A stretch of 64,000 nt of DNA from Prunus persica (taxonomy: Eukaryota; Streptophyta; Magnoliopsida; Rosales; Rosaceae). Below are positions 21,434 to 32,649 of this stretch, piece by piece (positions within the stretch are counted from its first letter, which is position 1; each line of letters opens with the position of its first letter). Under the pieces are notes generated by a model. The model was not told where the DNA came from and made no database searches. It saw nothing but the letters and a program-made list of their open reading frames with translations. Both the position numbers and the translations under genes were made by a program. The stretch is from the NCBI RefSeq assembly GCF_000346465.2, contig NC_034009.1:15168950-15232949 (forward strand). The letters are read 5' to 3'.

Positions 21434-23385
21434 TATGACACAAGCTAGTGACAAGGACTGGTTGGTGCTTATGCTTGGATTTGATTTGATAAGCCACTAA
21501 ATTTAAGAGGTATGTTGAAGGGGGAAATTAAGGTAGAGATAAAATAATTTATTTATTTTAGGGGATTATGAGAGATAAGTTATAAGTTGTCATTATCCTA
21601 TCATTTGGTGAGGATTAGATGTGATAAGTTTTATTCATGAGTAATCCATCTTCTACCTTCTACTTGGACAATAAATGTTCATTTCTTCCTTTAACATGCT
21701 TTAAATATAGAGAGTTATCTTAAACAATCTAATACAATGCACCGAAAGAACGGGCATAATTTCAACTTACAAGACATTGAAAACATTAATTTTAATTTCA
21801 TTTTTGAAAGGGAAAAACAAGAAACTTCGTTGGAAATTGATTTATTTTCCAAATAAAAAAGAAAGCTGAAAAAAGTTTCGTATACTTTAGTTTTTCAAAC
21901 AAAATCTATTGAGAGAGTTGGGTGTTTTGGAACAAACTCTATTCTAAGAGTTGGGAATGGGCTCTGATACACACAAGAAGACACAAGACCTAGGCCCCAG
22001 GATCCTACTTGGACTTGGACCCACAATTCTGAGACTCGAACCTCAACACAACTTAGGACCAAGACCATAAATTCAAACTTGAATGCGAGGAGACGGATTT
22101 ACCTATCATTCTTAGAGGCATAAAGATTATAATTGTTTGTGCAAATAATCTCGCGGGAGAATATTCGCTTCTAGATCCTTCAACATTCGATCTTCCTTCT
22201 CTCTCTTCCTCGATTCCTGTAAAAAAGATTGGAGTAAATAGACCACACCCGGAGGTATTGGCCAAAGACCCTCCGATGCCTAAGTTAGTTCGAGTGTTTG
22301 TAAGAAAACAATAGCTAAGCAAAGGGTACGAAGTTGTATGTATGGTGTGAACAGGGCGGCCGAAGCCGTGTGTGGTGGCCAGAGTCATGTGGAGAAAATA
22401 TGTAAAGTGGAGAGGGAGAAAGAGCTTCGGGTATTTTTAGGGTTTAGGGTATTAGGAGTAGGTTTAGATGTACCTTAAATGATGAATGAGGTCGTCTATT
22501 TATAGGAGCCTCGAGGCTAGGGTTTCGTAGAGAATATGCTGAGTTTATTCTCTACCCAAATTTGTAGGGATCGAGTCGGACTTAGATAATATATGAATTA
22601 AATAATATTATCTCCTTTTATGAAGATAATATCTAAATTAATGATATTATCTTCTCTTTATTAGGATAATATCTGAATTAATGATATTATCTTATTAAAT
22701 AAAGATAATATCATATTAATTAAGATATCTATTCCAATTAATTAATTAGCCAGATAAACTGGTTCAATTAATTAATTTAGGAGATAATTTTTTTTCCCAC
22801 ATGACGTGCTGTGATTGGAGACAAAAATATTTACTCCCACAATAATAATGTACAAAATTCAATTCAAACCATCTTCATAAAATTTTTTAAAAAAAAGAAT
22901 ATAGTTATGGATTGTGACCGAGTCGTAAAGCAAATAAAAAAGAAGACTAGTTGTTTTATAATCCAAATCCATGCCCACAAACCTTCAAAATAAAAACAAC
23001 TGGGGCCTAAAAGTCGTTGACCCGTAGACCAGAAAGGGCAAAAACTAACCCATCATTCGCTCACTGGCTGCTCCTGCTGCAAAAAATTTCTAGTAAAGAA
23101 AAAGAAAAGAAAGCAAATCACTAACGAGGGAAATAAAGGGTTGAATCAGCGGTTGAGGGACTTTTACAGTACGGAAACTCTGTGTGTAGGGCTGTGGGCC
23201 CCACTGCTGCCACAGTAAAGCCTCTCCCACCAACTTGTGAGTCTTCTTCTTCAGCCGAAAAAAGAAAAAAAAAAAAAAAAAAAAAAAAGAGAAAGGAAAG
23301 GAAAAGACTTTACAAATTTCTCATTTTCTCTTCTTCTTCTGGGTCTCTCTCTCTCTATGCCATTGCCAGCCAGAAGCCCACAAAC
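21434..23385 (-). mobile_element. Probable LTR-retrotransposon remnant (minus strand) and protease upstream region
   Basis: At 21960-21973 the minus strand reads TGTATCAGAGCCCA, close to the initiator-Met tRNA primer site TGGTATCAGAGCC. Upstream on that strand, about 22494-22504, is a TATA-like CTATAAATAGACG. This arrangement (promoter, leader, primer site) is what an LTR plus primer site would show. AT-rich repeats of GATAATATC.AAATTAATGA lie at 22590-22720. No gag/pol is present and the ends are undefined. From about 23040 the sequence is the promoter/5' leader of the protease, with an A-rich run at 23266-23288. Confidence 0.4.
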
Positions 23386-25736
23386 ATGGCTTCAACGACG
23401 ACGACCATGGCGATCATGGATATAGCGACGCTCACTCTGAGAAGCTCCTTTGGCAGCTTTGCTCTGTTGTTCCTGCTCTTGATTTCGACCAAAGTCACGA
23501 CCAGCGTCGCTCTAAACAACGTCTTTTTGAGCGTCAAGTACAAGTACGCAGGCCGCGAGCCTTCCTTGAGTGCCCTTAAAGCTCACGATACCCAGCGCAC
23601 CCTTCGGATTCTCGCCGGCGTTGATCTCCCTTTGGGTGGCTCTGGCCGCCCCGATGCCGTCGGGTGAGCATCTCTTCCCTTCCCTATTCTTCATATACCT
23701 CTGTGTGTATTTCTTGTTATTTTGAAAGGGGTAATTATTGTTTCTCTTGTTTTGTAGTCTGTACTATGCTGAAATTGGCATTGGAACACCTACGAAGGAC
23801 TACTATGTGCAAGTTGACACTGGAAGTGATATTATGTGGGTCAACTGTATTCAATGCAAAGATTGCCCACAAAAAAGCTCACTTGGTGTATGAGATTTAG
23901 ACCTCTCCCTTTGTTTCTTTATGGTTTTTGTTTTTCTTTTGCTTCTGAATTGGTGGTGAATTAGTATTGTTTTGCTTATTTGGGTTATTTTTCTCTGACA
24001 GATTGATCTTACACTATATGATGTTAAGCAGTCTTCCACTGGTAAATTGGTTACTTGTAATCAAGAATTTTGCTTAGAGGTGAATGATGGTCCACTGTCT
24101 GGATGTGCGGGTAATATGTCATGTCCCTATCTACAAATATACGGAGATGGCAGTTCCACTGCTGGTTATTTTGTCAAAGATGTTGTGTTTTATGATCGAG
24201 TGTCTGGTGACCTCCAAACTACCTCTGCCAATGGGAGCGTCATTTTTGGGTAATTTCTTTCTGCTTGGTATGCTATTTTCTACTTGATTTGAAATCATTA
24301 TTTAATGAGGCTTCTGTGTGGTAAGTTTAACATATAACTCATTGAAAAAAAATCCCAAATCAATTACTAGTTTGGAATATAAGTGGTCAAATTAGTGATA
24401 GCAAACTTAGCCGTGCTTAAAGGAAGAGAAAGATATGCTATGTTCAGCTGTAATCTACAAATTGGATATGTGGATAGTAGAAGGTAGAGATGAGAATCTT
24501 CTTTGTTTTTTCCATGTAGGTCTTACATTTAGAGAGTAATGTGATAGCCACTCTTTCTAGATTGCTACCGTCTTCTTTGATTTGGAATGCTAAACTCCTT
24601 CCTAAGATACAAATTCTTACTTGGATAGTTTCTTATGGTAGGGCTAATACCTGGAGTTTGATTTAAAGGTGAAGAACAAATGTTTTTCTTTCTTCCAATT
24701 GGTGCATAAATGTGTAAAGAAGGGAGTGGAAGTGTGAATCATTTGTTTCTTCATTGTCCTATAGCCTTAAAGTTGTGGTGGAGGCAGTTTAGGGAAGTTA
24801 ATTTGAGTTGGGTTATTCAAGCTGTGTTTTTCCCCCCTTTGTCATGAGAGGTACAAGGCCTTTGGCAGAAGAAAGAAGTCACAAGTCTTATGGAATTGCA
24901 AAGAAGTGCTTTAGGTAATTTGATGGATAGGGGTAAGAGGATTTTTCAGTCACAATGGGAAGGGGAGGAGGTTTTATGGGATAAAGTCAGATTTTGGTTT
25001 TCACTTTGGGCTTCAGTGTCTACAAAGTTTTGGGATATTTTGTTATCTTCTATTTTGGCAGATTGAACACACAGTTTCTTAAGAGTCTTTTTGTGTTTGC
25101 GTGTGTAGATTTCTGTTCGTTGTTAGGAAAGGGTGTGTGACTGCTAGGTAGTTTAATTTTCATTGATGTGTTGCTGTGGCAGAGAACTTGTTAATGCTGG
25201 CAGTACTTATTTGTTCTTATTAATAAAATACTTTTCTTCCAGAGGAAAATTTGGTAGTGGTCCAAGATACAAAAGAATTGTTAGATTGAAGGCTTTTGAT
25301 TTGTTTATTAGAGTAACAAAATTAAGAAATAAGCTCTTAGTGGATAAACCAATAATATGTCCTTCCAAAATCTTCAGAAAAAAATAAAATAATTTCGACT
25401 CAACTAAGTCCTTTTCCCATAAAGAGGAAGTTGGGTTAAGTACATGAACTCTTTTTTCTTTTGTGTTCTATTTCCCCACATTTAAATGGACTGAAGTTTG
25501 TGTAACTCTTATGCTGAGTAAAACTCTCTGTGCAAAAGTTATTACTTGTATCCTTACCAATAGTGACCAAAGTGAACAAACATCTGTGATTTTGAGAAGG
25601 TTTTTTTTTTTTGGGTGGACTACTTGTCCCCTTCTGGACAATGATATTCTACCTTTTGATTTTATTCTCACAAAAGTCTTTGTTTTGTATTAAAGGAAAA
25701 GAAAGTGCACAAAATGTTATGTAATTGATTGGAGGA

Positions 25737-25787
<51 letters not shown>

Positions 25788-27992
25788 TGTGTGATCTTGC
25801 TCTGTGTGCCCACATACATGTGCATGAGTATGTTGTTGGTATTCATGTGGTTGTTTTGACTTTTGTGCAATAGGTGTGGTGCTACACAATCTGGTGATCT
25901 AGGCTCATCCGGTGAAGGAGCACTTGATGGAATACTTGGCTTTGGAAAATCAAATTCTTCAATTATTTCACAGCTAGCTTCTTCTGGAAAAGTGAAGAAG
26001 ATGTTTGCTCACTGCTTAGATGGGAAGAATGGAGGTGGTATCTTTGCTATTGGGCGAGTTGTGCAGCCAAAAGTTAATATGACTCCTTTGGTACCAAACC
26101 AGTATGTGTTCATTCTGTCATTTTGATAGTGTACTGTTTTCATTCATTTTATTTATTGTCATCTAAGTGGTATTTTTGCTTGTATGTTTACTAGACAAAA
26201 CTGGTGTTTTATTTTCATATTTGTTTTCTCATAATTAAGTGCTATTTTGTGTTTTAACTTTTTTTTGCTTGTTAGGATGCATAACCATAGAGAGGGATCG
26301 TCAGACTTAATATATGAATTAGATTGCTTCGACCTTATGGGGCTGTTTGGTCCACTCTGTATTCTGGAACATTTGGATGGAGCGTAATAGGAGAATTTTT
26401 GAAGACTATAAGAGAGTGGGAGTGAGTGATCTTTGGGATAGAGTTAAGTACTGGGCAGCTTTGTGGGCTTCTGTTACAAAAGATTTTAAAGACTACTCTT
26501 ATTCCACTATTATGAGGGATATGGCAGCTGCGGTTATTTGAGGGTTTGGGGGTGTGTTGTTCTGTGGTTTTTCGGTTTTGTTCCTCCCTGTTAGTTTGAG
26601 AGGGGTCGATGCTGTTTGTTTCTTTCTGTGTTGTTTTTGTTCTTCGGTTGTGGTTGCCTTATCCACCTCGGTGTTCTTTTGCTTAATGAACTTCGTTTCT
26701 TCTAAAAAAAAAAAAATTATGAATTAGATTAAAAGCCAATTTGATTAGTATTTTATGTTTTACATAAAATTTGGATTTTCCATTTTTGTTTTGAAAATTC
26801 ATTATAAAAAAATTTAGGCCGCACTACAATGTCAACATGAAAGCAGTTCAAGTTGGCCACACTTTTCTAAATCTTCCAACAGATGTGTTTGAAGCGGGAG
26901 ATAGAAAAGGGACAATAATTGACAGTGGTACAACCTTGGCTTATCTTCCAGATGTGGTTTATGAGCCCTTAGTAAGTAAGGTATGTGATGTATAAGACTT
27001 TCCTTTCAGAGAGTGTCATTAATATTTCCCATTCACCAATATGATTATTTTTGCGTGAATTTTGTCATCAATATTAACAGAAATATTTTATTATTAGATT
27101 ATCTCTCAGCAGAAGGATTTGAATGTTCAAACTGTTCACGGAGAGTATACATGCTTTCAGTACTCAGGAAGGTATGGTGCATGCCATCATGATTTTTATA
27201 TTATGTGATAATAGCAGAAAAGAACATTTTATATGTTGAAATTTTGTTATTTATCACATCTTGAATGTTTGAATAGTTAGGTTAGGATTTTTTTTGGCAT
27301 GATACATCATTCTAGAGCAAAATATCTGATGTATATCTATATGAGGTGCTTAAATGCTAACTGGAATCAGATAAGATGAGCTTTGCTTACAAATCCGGGA
27401 AGGATACTTCGGCTGTAAATGTTAAAAGGCATAGAAGTAAATTTGTTCTATCGTCAATTTATTCTTTATCTTCTACTTGTTCCTTTGTAACAGATATATA
27501 CATAATATACTAATATATTTGCTAATTACTGGTAGTTTTTAGTTTTTGACACCGCTGCTCCTTTATGTTTGTGTTTCTTATCCAAGAATAGAGAAGAGCG
27601 ATTGTGTGGTACATGATGTTTTCCTGATATTTGTACCTTTTGCTTTTATTGCAGTGTTGATGATGGATTTCCTCCAGTTACCTTATATTTTGAAAATTCA
27701 CTTTCTTTGAAGGTGTATCCACATGACTATTTGTTCCCTTATGTAAGTATATTGAACTGAAACTTTTTACAGGCTTTGTCCATTCATTTTTTTTTATACA
27801 GGTTTCCAGCTTGTTTTTATATTAATTTATTTTCCAACAAAGTGGCTTTGCATTTTAATTTTCTGTGTATATAGTTTACAGGCCCCAGCTAGCATACTTA
27901 TACAGTATACCTCTGATACCAATTATCAACTTTATTGTTATTGTTTTCTTTATAAGAAATAATAATTCTGTAAAAGAAAAGAGATTGAAAAG

Positions 27993-28067
<75 letters not shown>

Positions 28068-29812
28068 GACAAATTGCCCAAAAAAGAGTCTGACAAAAAA
28101 TTTATCAAAACTAATGAAGCAGAACAGTCAACCCATAACTCCTCCAATCAATATAGAGAAAAAAAAAACGGATATTCCTAAAAAATTTAGGCATTAGGCC
28201 TGTAGACTCCAAAAATATGTTTTCCGTTACCTACTCTTTCTTCTCGTGTTGGCATCTATTTCTCTGCTTATGTTGCATTTCCCATTTTCATGATTGCTAT
28301 TACTTTTACTACAATCTGTGATTGTGGATATACAGGAAGCCTTTTGGTGTATCGGTTGGCAAAACAGTGGGATGCAATCAAGCGATAGGAAGAACTTGAC
28401 CCTTTTGGGAGGTAAACCCTAATAATTTATGTCTTGGAAAGGAAAATTTTCTAATATTTCATAAACTAAGGAAATAAATTGGTGTTGGAGCCTTTTTCTT
28501 TTTTCTCCTGCCCCGCCCAACAAACTGGAATTTTGGAAAAGTTTTCAAATTTTTAGCCCTTTGTCTTGGGAATCAAATATATCCCCTTTTCAGTTGAATT
28601 TATTCATTGACGTTATAGATGCAGGAAATTATAGATGCTCTGCTGAGATGTCAATGTTCATTCTAATGAAACAATTGAACAAAATGTACTAATTAGACCT
28701 TATGCTCTTAACTTTCTTTTATTTCTTGTGAAATTTGGGATAATAGAGAATAGTGTTTGGGTTTAGCATAGTAGTATGGTTCCATATGTCATATATGTAT
28801 CCAACTTTCCCACACTTATGTTTATTATTATTATTATTATTTTTTTACACTTGTGTTTATATTTAGTATAATAAGTGATTATGATCAAGGTCTTCATTAT
28901 AAGCTATTATAGTCACTTGGAATTAATCTTCAAACACAAATAATGACTGATTGGATTCTTGGGTAATTAAAGTTCTGTAGGGTTTAATTGGCATGATATA
29001 TGATGGTTTTGCTATAAGCAAGACATGAGAGTTGCATGAAATTCATGGACATTTTGATCATTTTAAGTGTACCTTGCAGATTTGGTACTTTCGAATAAGC
29101 TAGTCCTCTACGATCTTGAAAATCAGACCATTGGATGGACTGAGTATAACTGTGAGTGATCATTTTATTTTTCATTCTTAATGCATCTGTTTAACTTCTT
29201 AATTTCAAGGGTTCTTGTATGCTTGAGTACCCAAAATCCACTATTTGTAATGACAACTTTCTTTCAATACTAGGTTAGTAGAAACCCTTACTACTATATT
29301 TAAAAATAAAAAAACATTTTAGTGCTTGATACCAATTGAGAATTAGGATATTTGCTACTTGGGAAAGTAGACCTTTTTGTAGCCTTAACTAGTTTTAGGC
29401 CATTATTTCTACTGGATCTGTTATTAATTTCGATGTAGAAAGAGAGTAAGGGGAGATTGTTATATTAACTGTGTCGTACTCAAAATATTTGAAGGGAAAA
29501 TATTATGGTTAATGACTTCCTATAGTAAACCCTAATTACTTTATACTATTATTGGCTCTAAACTTCAGTATGAATTTCTGTTATCTCAGACTACTCTTTT
29601 AGTTTCGTACTTACTGAACTGCTGTCAATCTCTTTGCTAACTTTAGTATATGGTCAATTTCAGGCTCGTCAAGTATTAAAGTACAAGATGAACAGAGTGG
29701 AACAGTACATTTAGTAGGTTCTCACTATATTTCTTCTTTTGCTTGCCATTTGAATACCGGACTGGCTATAATCTTCTTGTTGCTAACCATGCTGTTGCAC
29801 AGTCTAGTTTAG
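23386..29812 (+). CDS. Aspartic protease, A36/A39-like (family A1, GPI-anchored type)
   Basis: Ten exons join in frame to 501 aa: 23386-23663, 23758-23887, 24002-24249, 25874-26101, 26818-26980, 27098-27171, 27655-27742, 28336-28411, 29080-29151, 29664-29812; all borders are GT-AG. Residues 1 to about 44 form a signal peptide (FGSFALLFLLLIS core). Catalytic motifs are DTGSDIMWVNC (Asp113) and DSGTTLAYLP (Asp330). Other A1 landmarks: YGDGSSTAGYFVKD, GALDGILGFGKSNSSIISQL, FAHCLDGKNGGGIFAIG and IGWTEYNC. The last ~20 residues are hydrophobic (LAIIFLLLTMLLHS), consistent with a GPI-anchor signal as in Arabidopsis A36/A39, which act in pollen tube growth (family knowledge). Introns 3 and 4 carry LINE fragments. 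Exact paralogue and function in this plant are unknown. Confidence 0.95.
24560..25240 (+). mobile_element. LINE 3' fragment in intron 3 of the protease gene
   Basis: Broken frames give SSLIWNAKLLPKIQILTWIV, GSVNHLFLHCPIALKLWWRQ and FREVNLSWVI, the zf-RVT region near the end of plant LINE ORF2, then FTLGFSVYKVL-like and WASVSTKFWDILLSSILAD segments. Similar in order to the fragments at 26326-26717 and 40252-40638 but more decayed. Borders approximate. Confidence 0.7.
25739..25785. repeat. (TC)n microsatellite
   Basis: About 23 uninterrupted TC repeats in intron 3 of the protease gene, some 90 bp upstream of exon 4. Confidence 0.97.
26326..26717 (+). mobile_element. 5'-truncated LINE insertion with poly(A) and 13-bp target duplication
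   Basis: The insert ends in a run of A (26705-26716) and is flanked by direct repeats TATGAATTAGATT at 26313-26325 and 26718-26730. It encodes the ORF2 tail [19 protein letters not shown], then LWDRVKYWAALWASVTKDF. The 3' UTR follows. A classic target-primed reverse transcription product inside intron 4 of the protease gene, in the sense orientation. Confidence 0.9.
28002..28062. repeat. Compound microsatellite A(n)(TA)n(GA)n
   Basis: Poly(A), then about 13 TA, then about 14 GA repeats within intron 7 of the protease gene. Apparent frames through it are artefacts. Confidence 0.97.
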
Positions 29813-31008
29813 TGAGGAGCAACAACTAAAACAAAATACTGACAGCCAGATTCAAGATAAAGAAAATTAAAAGATAGAGAAAATATAATGGAAATTCTTG
29901 TTCAGATATGGTGTATAGAGAGTTGGTGATTTCTGTATTTACACCCAAGGTGAAAAACTTAAGCTAGGATAGAACTTGTGGTCTTGAATCTTCGCTCACT
30001 CTGGGTTATAGTTTTTTATGCCCATTGTGAATTTGTGGAGATTTATGAGAGCTTACTTGCTTCAAAATGCTTGAGAATATTGTATATGATTTCAAGTCGT
30101 GAATTGTGTTGGCTTAGGTCCTGAAAGAGATTTGTACATAATATCCTTAGCATATTTCCTTTTGCAGCTCCTCTGGTGTAAGGGTTTTTTTATAACTGCA
30201 TATACACTTGAGGAGACGGAGGGCTATTTTTTTGTTCAAAGGAAGAGAGGGCTATCATTACTAAAATATCCTTAAAACTATTTTGTGAACACGTACGAAA
30301 TTGGAAAGTAAATAAACAAAATTGCTTTTTGGAATCTTGGCCCACTTGATAACCATTTTATTTTTCATTTTTTGTTCTAAAGTATAGGGGAAAATGAGAG
30401 TGAGAATAGGAGAGTGGATGAGACTGAGAGGGGATAGGAAGGAGTAACAAAAGTGAAAAAATAGATTTTTGTTTTTTGTTTTTGTTTTCACTTTTGTTAC
30501 TCTTTCCTCTCATCCTCTCCTCTTTCCTCACAATCCGGTCCCCATTTTCATTCTCACTTTCATTCTCCTTCATTTTGTTCTATACTCTAGCACACACAAA
30601 AAATTGAAAAATAAAAACTAAAAAATAAAATTAAAATGATAATGCTAGCAACTTTTTCTCTAACTTTTTCGTTTAGACCTTCTCCATTTTACTCATGACA
30701 AGTCACTTCTTTTTCGTTTAAACTAATATTTTAATTACACAAAAGAACATTAACTGTATTTCCGTATTTGCCCCTTTTATTGTTTAAAATAATCAACAAC
30801 CAAAAAAGGGATTCTTCAATCACCCGATTCCCACCCCAGCTCGCCCTCGCCCCACCTCTTGCTCCTCCTCCTCCGGTAAAACCCAACAGTCAACAGGACG
30901 ATCACGCCCACAACTCATCTCTCCTTCTCTCACCTGCGCAGCCACCCCCACCTCCCAACCCAGCACTAATTTCGTTTCCCACCCACCCAGCAGCCACATC
31001 CATTTTCC

Positions 31009-31108
31009 NNNNNNNNNNNNNNNNNNNNNNNNNNNNNNNNNNNNNNNNNNNNNNNNNNNNNNNNNNNNNNNNNNNNNNNNNNNNNNNNNNNNNNNNNNNN
31101 NNNNNNNN
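31009..31108. other. Assembly gap (100 N)
   Basis: Exactly 100 N inside a C/T-rich intergenic stretch. Frames spanning it are not meaningful. Confidence 0.99.
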
Positions 31109-31358
31109 TGAGGTAGGGACGATGGAGAAGGGAGGAAGGGACGGTGAGGTCTTCCAAATGGTTTTGAATTTGGGTTAAGGGGAGGGACCTGGAAATTTTT
31201 TTTCCTGCAAAAGCAGCAGGCTTGCAAAGACTCAAGAGGTGCTGTGGAGTTTCATTTGTTGACTTTGCCAAAGCAAAGGAGTCAGTTTGCTTAATCAATG
31301 GAGTCCAAGTGTGAGGATGGGTCTGGGTGGAGTGGTGGGTTATGAAGTTCAGTCTGGG

Positions 31359-31362
<4 letters not shown>

Positions 31363-31400
<38 letters not shown>
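31363..31400. repeat. (GA)n microsatellite
   Basis: About 19 GA repeats in the intergenic region between the protease and TPD1-like genes. Confidence 0.95.
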
Positions 31401-31404
<4 letters not shown>

Positions 31405-31583
31405 TGATAGTGGGAGAGAGTAATAAAAAAGTTGAAATATTTTTTGAATAAAAATACTCAATAAGGGTACATTTGGAAAAAAAAAGTTGACTTGTTTTAA
31501 GTGTAAGGAAAATAACACGTGTCAAACAAAAAAGAGAGAGTCCAAAGGAGAATGTTAGAAAGAAGGTTACTAACATTCCCCGA

Positions 31584-31781
31584 ACCCAAAGAAATTAAAT
31601 TGATGGACAGAAAGTAACCATCAGAGAAGCTTTAAACATGGCATTAACCCTAAAATTCAACTAAAAAAATGCAGAAAATGAGAATTGGGCTATGCGAACA
31701 TGACCACAGCCATTAGGGGAATGCCATGTTTAAAGCTTCCCTGATGGTTACTTTCTGTCCATCAATTTAATTTCTTTGGGT
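31584..31781. repeat. 62-bp near-perfect inverted repeat (hairpin)
   Basis: 31584-31645 and 31720-31781 are reverse complements with a single mismatch (AGAGAAGC against AGGGAAGC) and a 74-bp loop. A transcript would fold into a long, almost perfect stem. No terminal structure or target duplication of a known transposon type is obvious. It could be a MITE remnant, a local inverted duplication or a young small-RNA precursor. Confidence 0.9.
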
Positions 31782-31932
31782 CCAGAGATGTTTTCCGTAT
31801 GTTCTGATGCTTATGTACTTAATATTGTTAATTAAGACGAGATTAAGAAAAATTCATCACATGGATCCAAAAGATGCAAGACAAAGGAAACTAATTAATT
31901 GATTAATTACCTGGTAGGCCTAATTAATCTAA

Positions 31933-32546
31933 TCACTCACATTGAAAGGACCAGATTTTTGGATACATGAGATACTTTTGGTGAGAGTAATTGAAGGAAA
32001 ATGTCTGCAGAGGTGCCAATGGCAACCCGCTGTTAATAACACAATCATCGACGCCTAGCACTTTGAGCAGCCTCGGGTTGACCAGAGCCTGAGGGAAGCT
32101 TCCACACTTCAAATGAACGTCGATGATTGGGCACATAGGGCACTTGTTATTCACCACCACCATGAACTTTGGAGAGCTTCCAAACCCCACTTGGATCTGT
32201 TGAACTGTTGGAGCTTGACCATTGGCAGTACATTTTTCTCCCCACCCTGCATACATCACATTTATATTAGCACTTGATATAAGTTGTGTATGAAAACCAA
32301 AACTCAATTAATGCTTTTTCTTTGTAACGATTTTGACACTACGAGTTTAGCTTCTGACACTCTCGATACCGAAGGTATAAAAAACGTTTAGAAGTATTCA
32401 ATTTGAAGTGCCAGAGACTAAATTGGAAGTGCCAAAATTGCTACTTAACCTTTTCTTTTTTGGGAGAGAGAGAGACCATGGGGGATAAGAGATGCAAATG
32501 TAAGAGAAGTCCAGAGAAGAAGCTTGAAAGCTGTTTGGCAATGCAT
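31933..32546 (-). CDS. TPD1-like secreted cysteine-rich protein
   Basis: Two exons on the minus strand, 32546-32450 and 32246-31933, join across a 203-bp GT-AG intron (GTTAAG donor, TGCAG acceptor) to give 136 aa. Exon 1 was too short to be noticed as a frame. It encodes a signal peptide (FKLLLWTSLTFASLI core) and a short basic segment, QKRK. Exon 2 has GWGEKC, IQVGFGSSPKFMVVVNNKC, C71, HLKCGSF, LVNPRLLKVLGVDDCVINSG and the final C135, the Cys spacing and NPR...DDC.(V/I)N.G signature of the TAPETUM DETERMINANT1 family. TPD1 is the secreted ligand of the EMS1 receptor kinase in anther cell fate; other family members are less studied. Function here is inferred from family only. A TATA box lies about 70 bp upstream of the start. 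Confidence 0.88.
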
Positions 32547-32612
32547 TGTGAGTTCAAGGATTATTATGTAACAAGAAGTTTGAAGGGGTGGATTGAACTG
32601 GTTGGTTGGTTG

Positions 32613-32624
32613 GGTTATATAGAG
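32613..32624 (-). promoter_or_regulatory. TATA box of the TPD1-like gene
   Basis: The minus strand reads TCTATATAACCC about 70 bp upstream of the ATG at 32546, a good plant core-promoter spacing with a short leader. Confidence 0.6.
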
Positions 32625-32649
32625 ACAATGAGAAGGAGTTGATGGGGTT

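Larger units (their letters stand above)
29813..31583. other. Protease 3' flank and intergenic region, no gene seen
   Basis: Contains the presumed protease 3' UTR; an imperfect inverted repeat at about 30370-30590 (arms around GAAAATGAGAGTGAGAAT and ATTCTCACTTTCATTCTCC, possible MITE); a pyrimidine-rich stretch around 30830-31008 leading into an N gap; and a (GA)n run at 31363-31400. No supported coding region. Confidence 0.5.

Noticed and set aside
22053..22388. 111-aa minus-strand frame
   Set aside because: Lies in an LTR-like leader, with no recognisable motif and chance composition.
30768..31298. Three frames around the second N gap (both strands)
   Set aside because: They include N-derived residues and low-complexity Pro/Ser; no family recognised.
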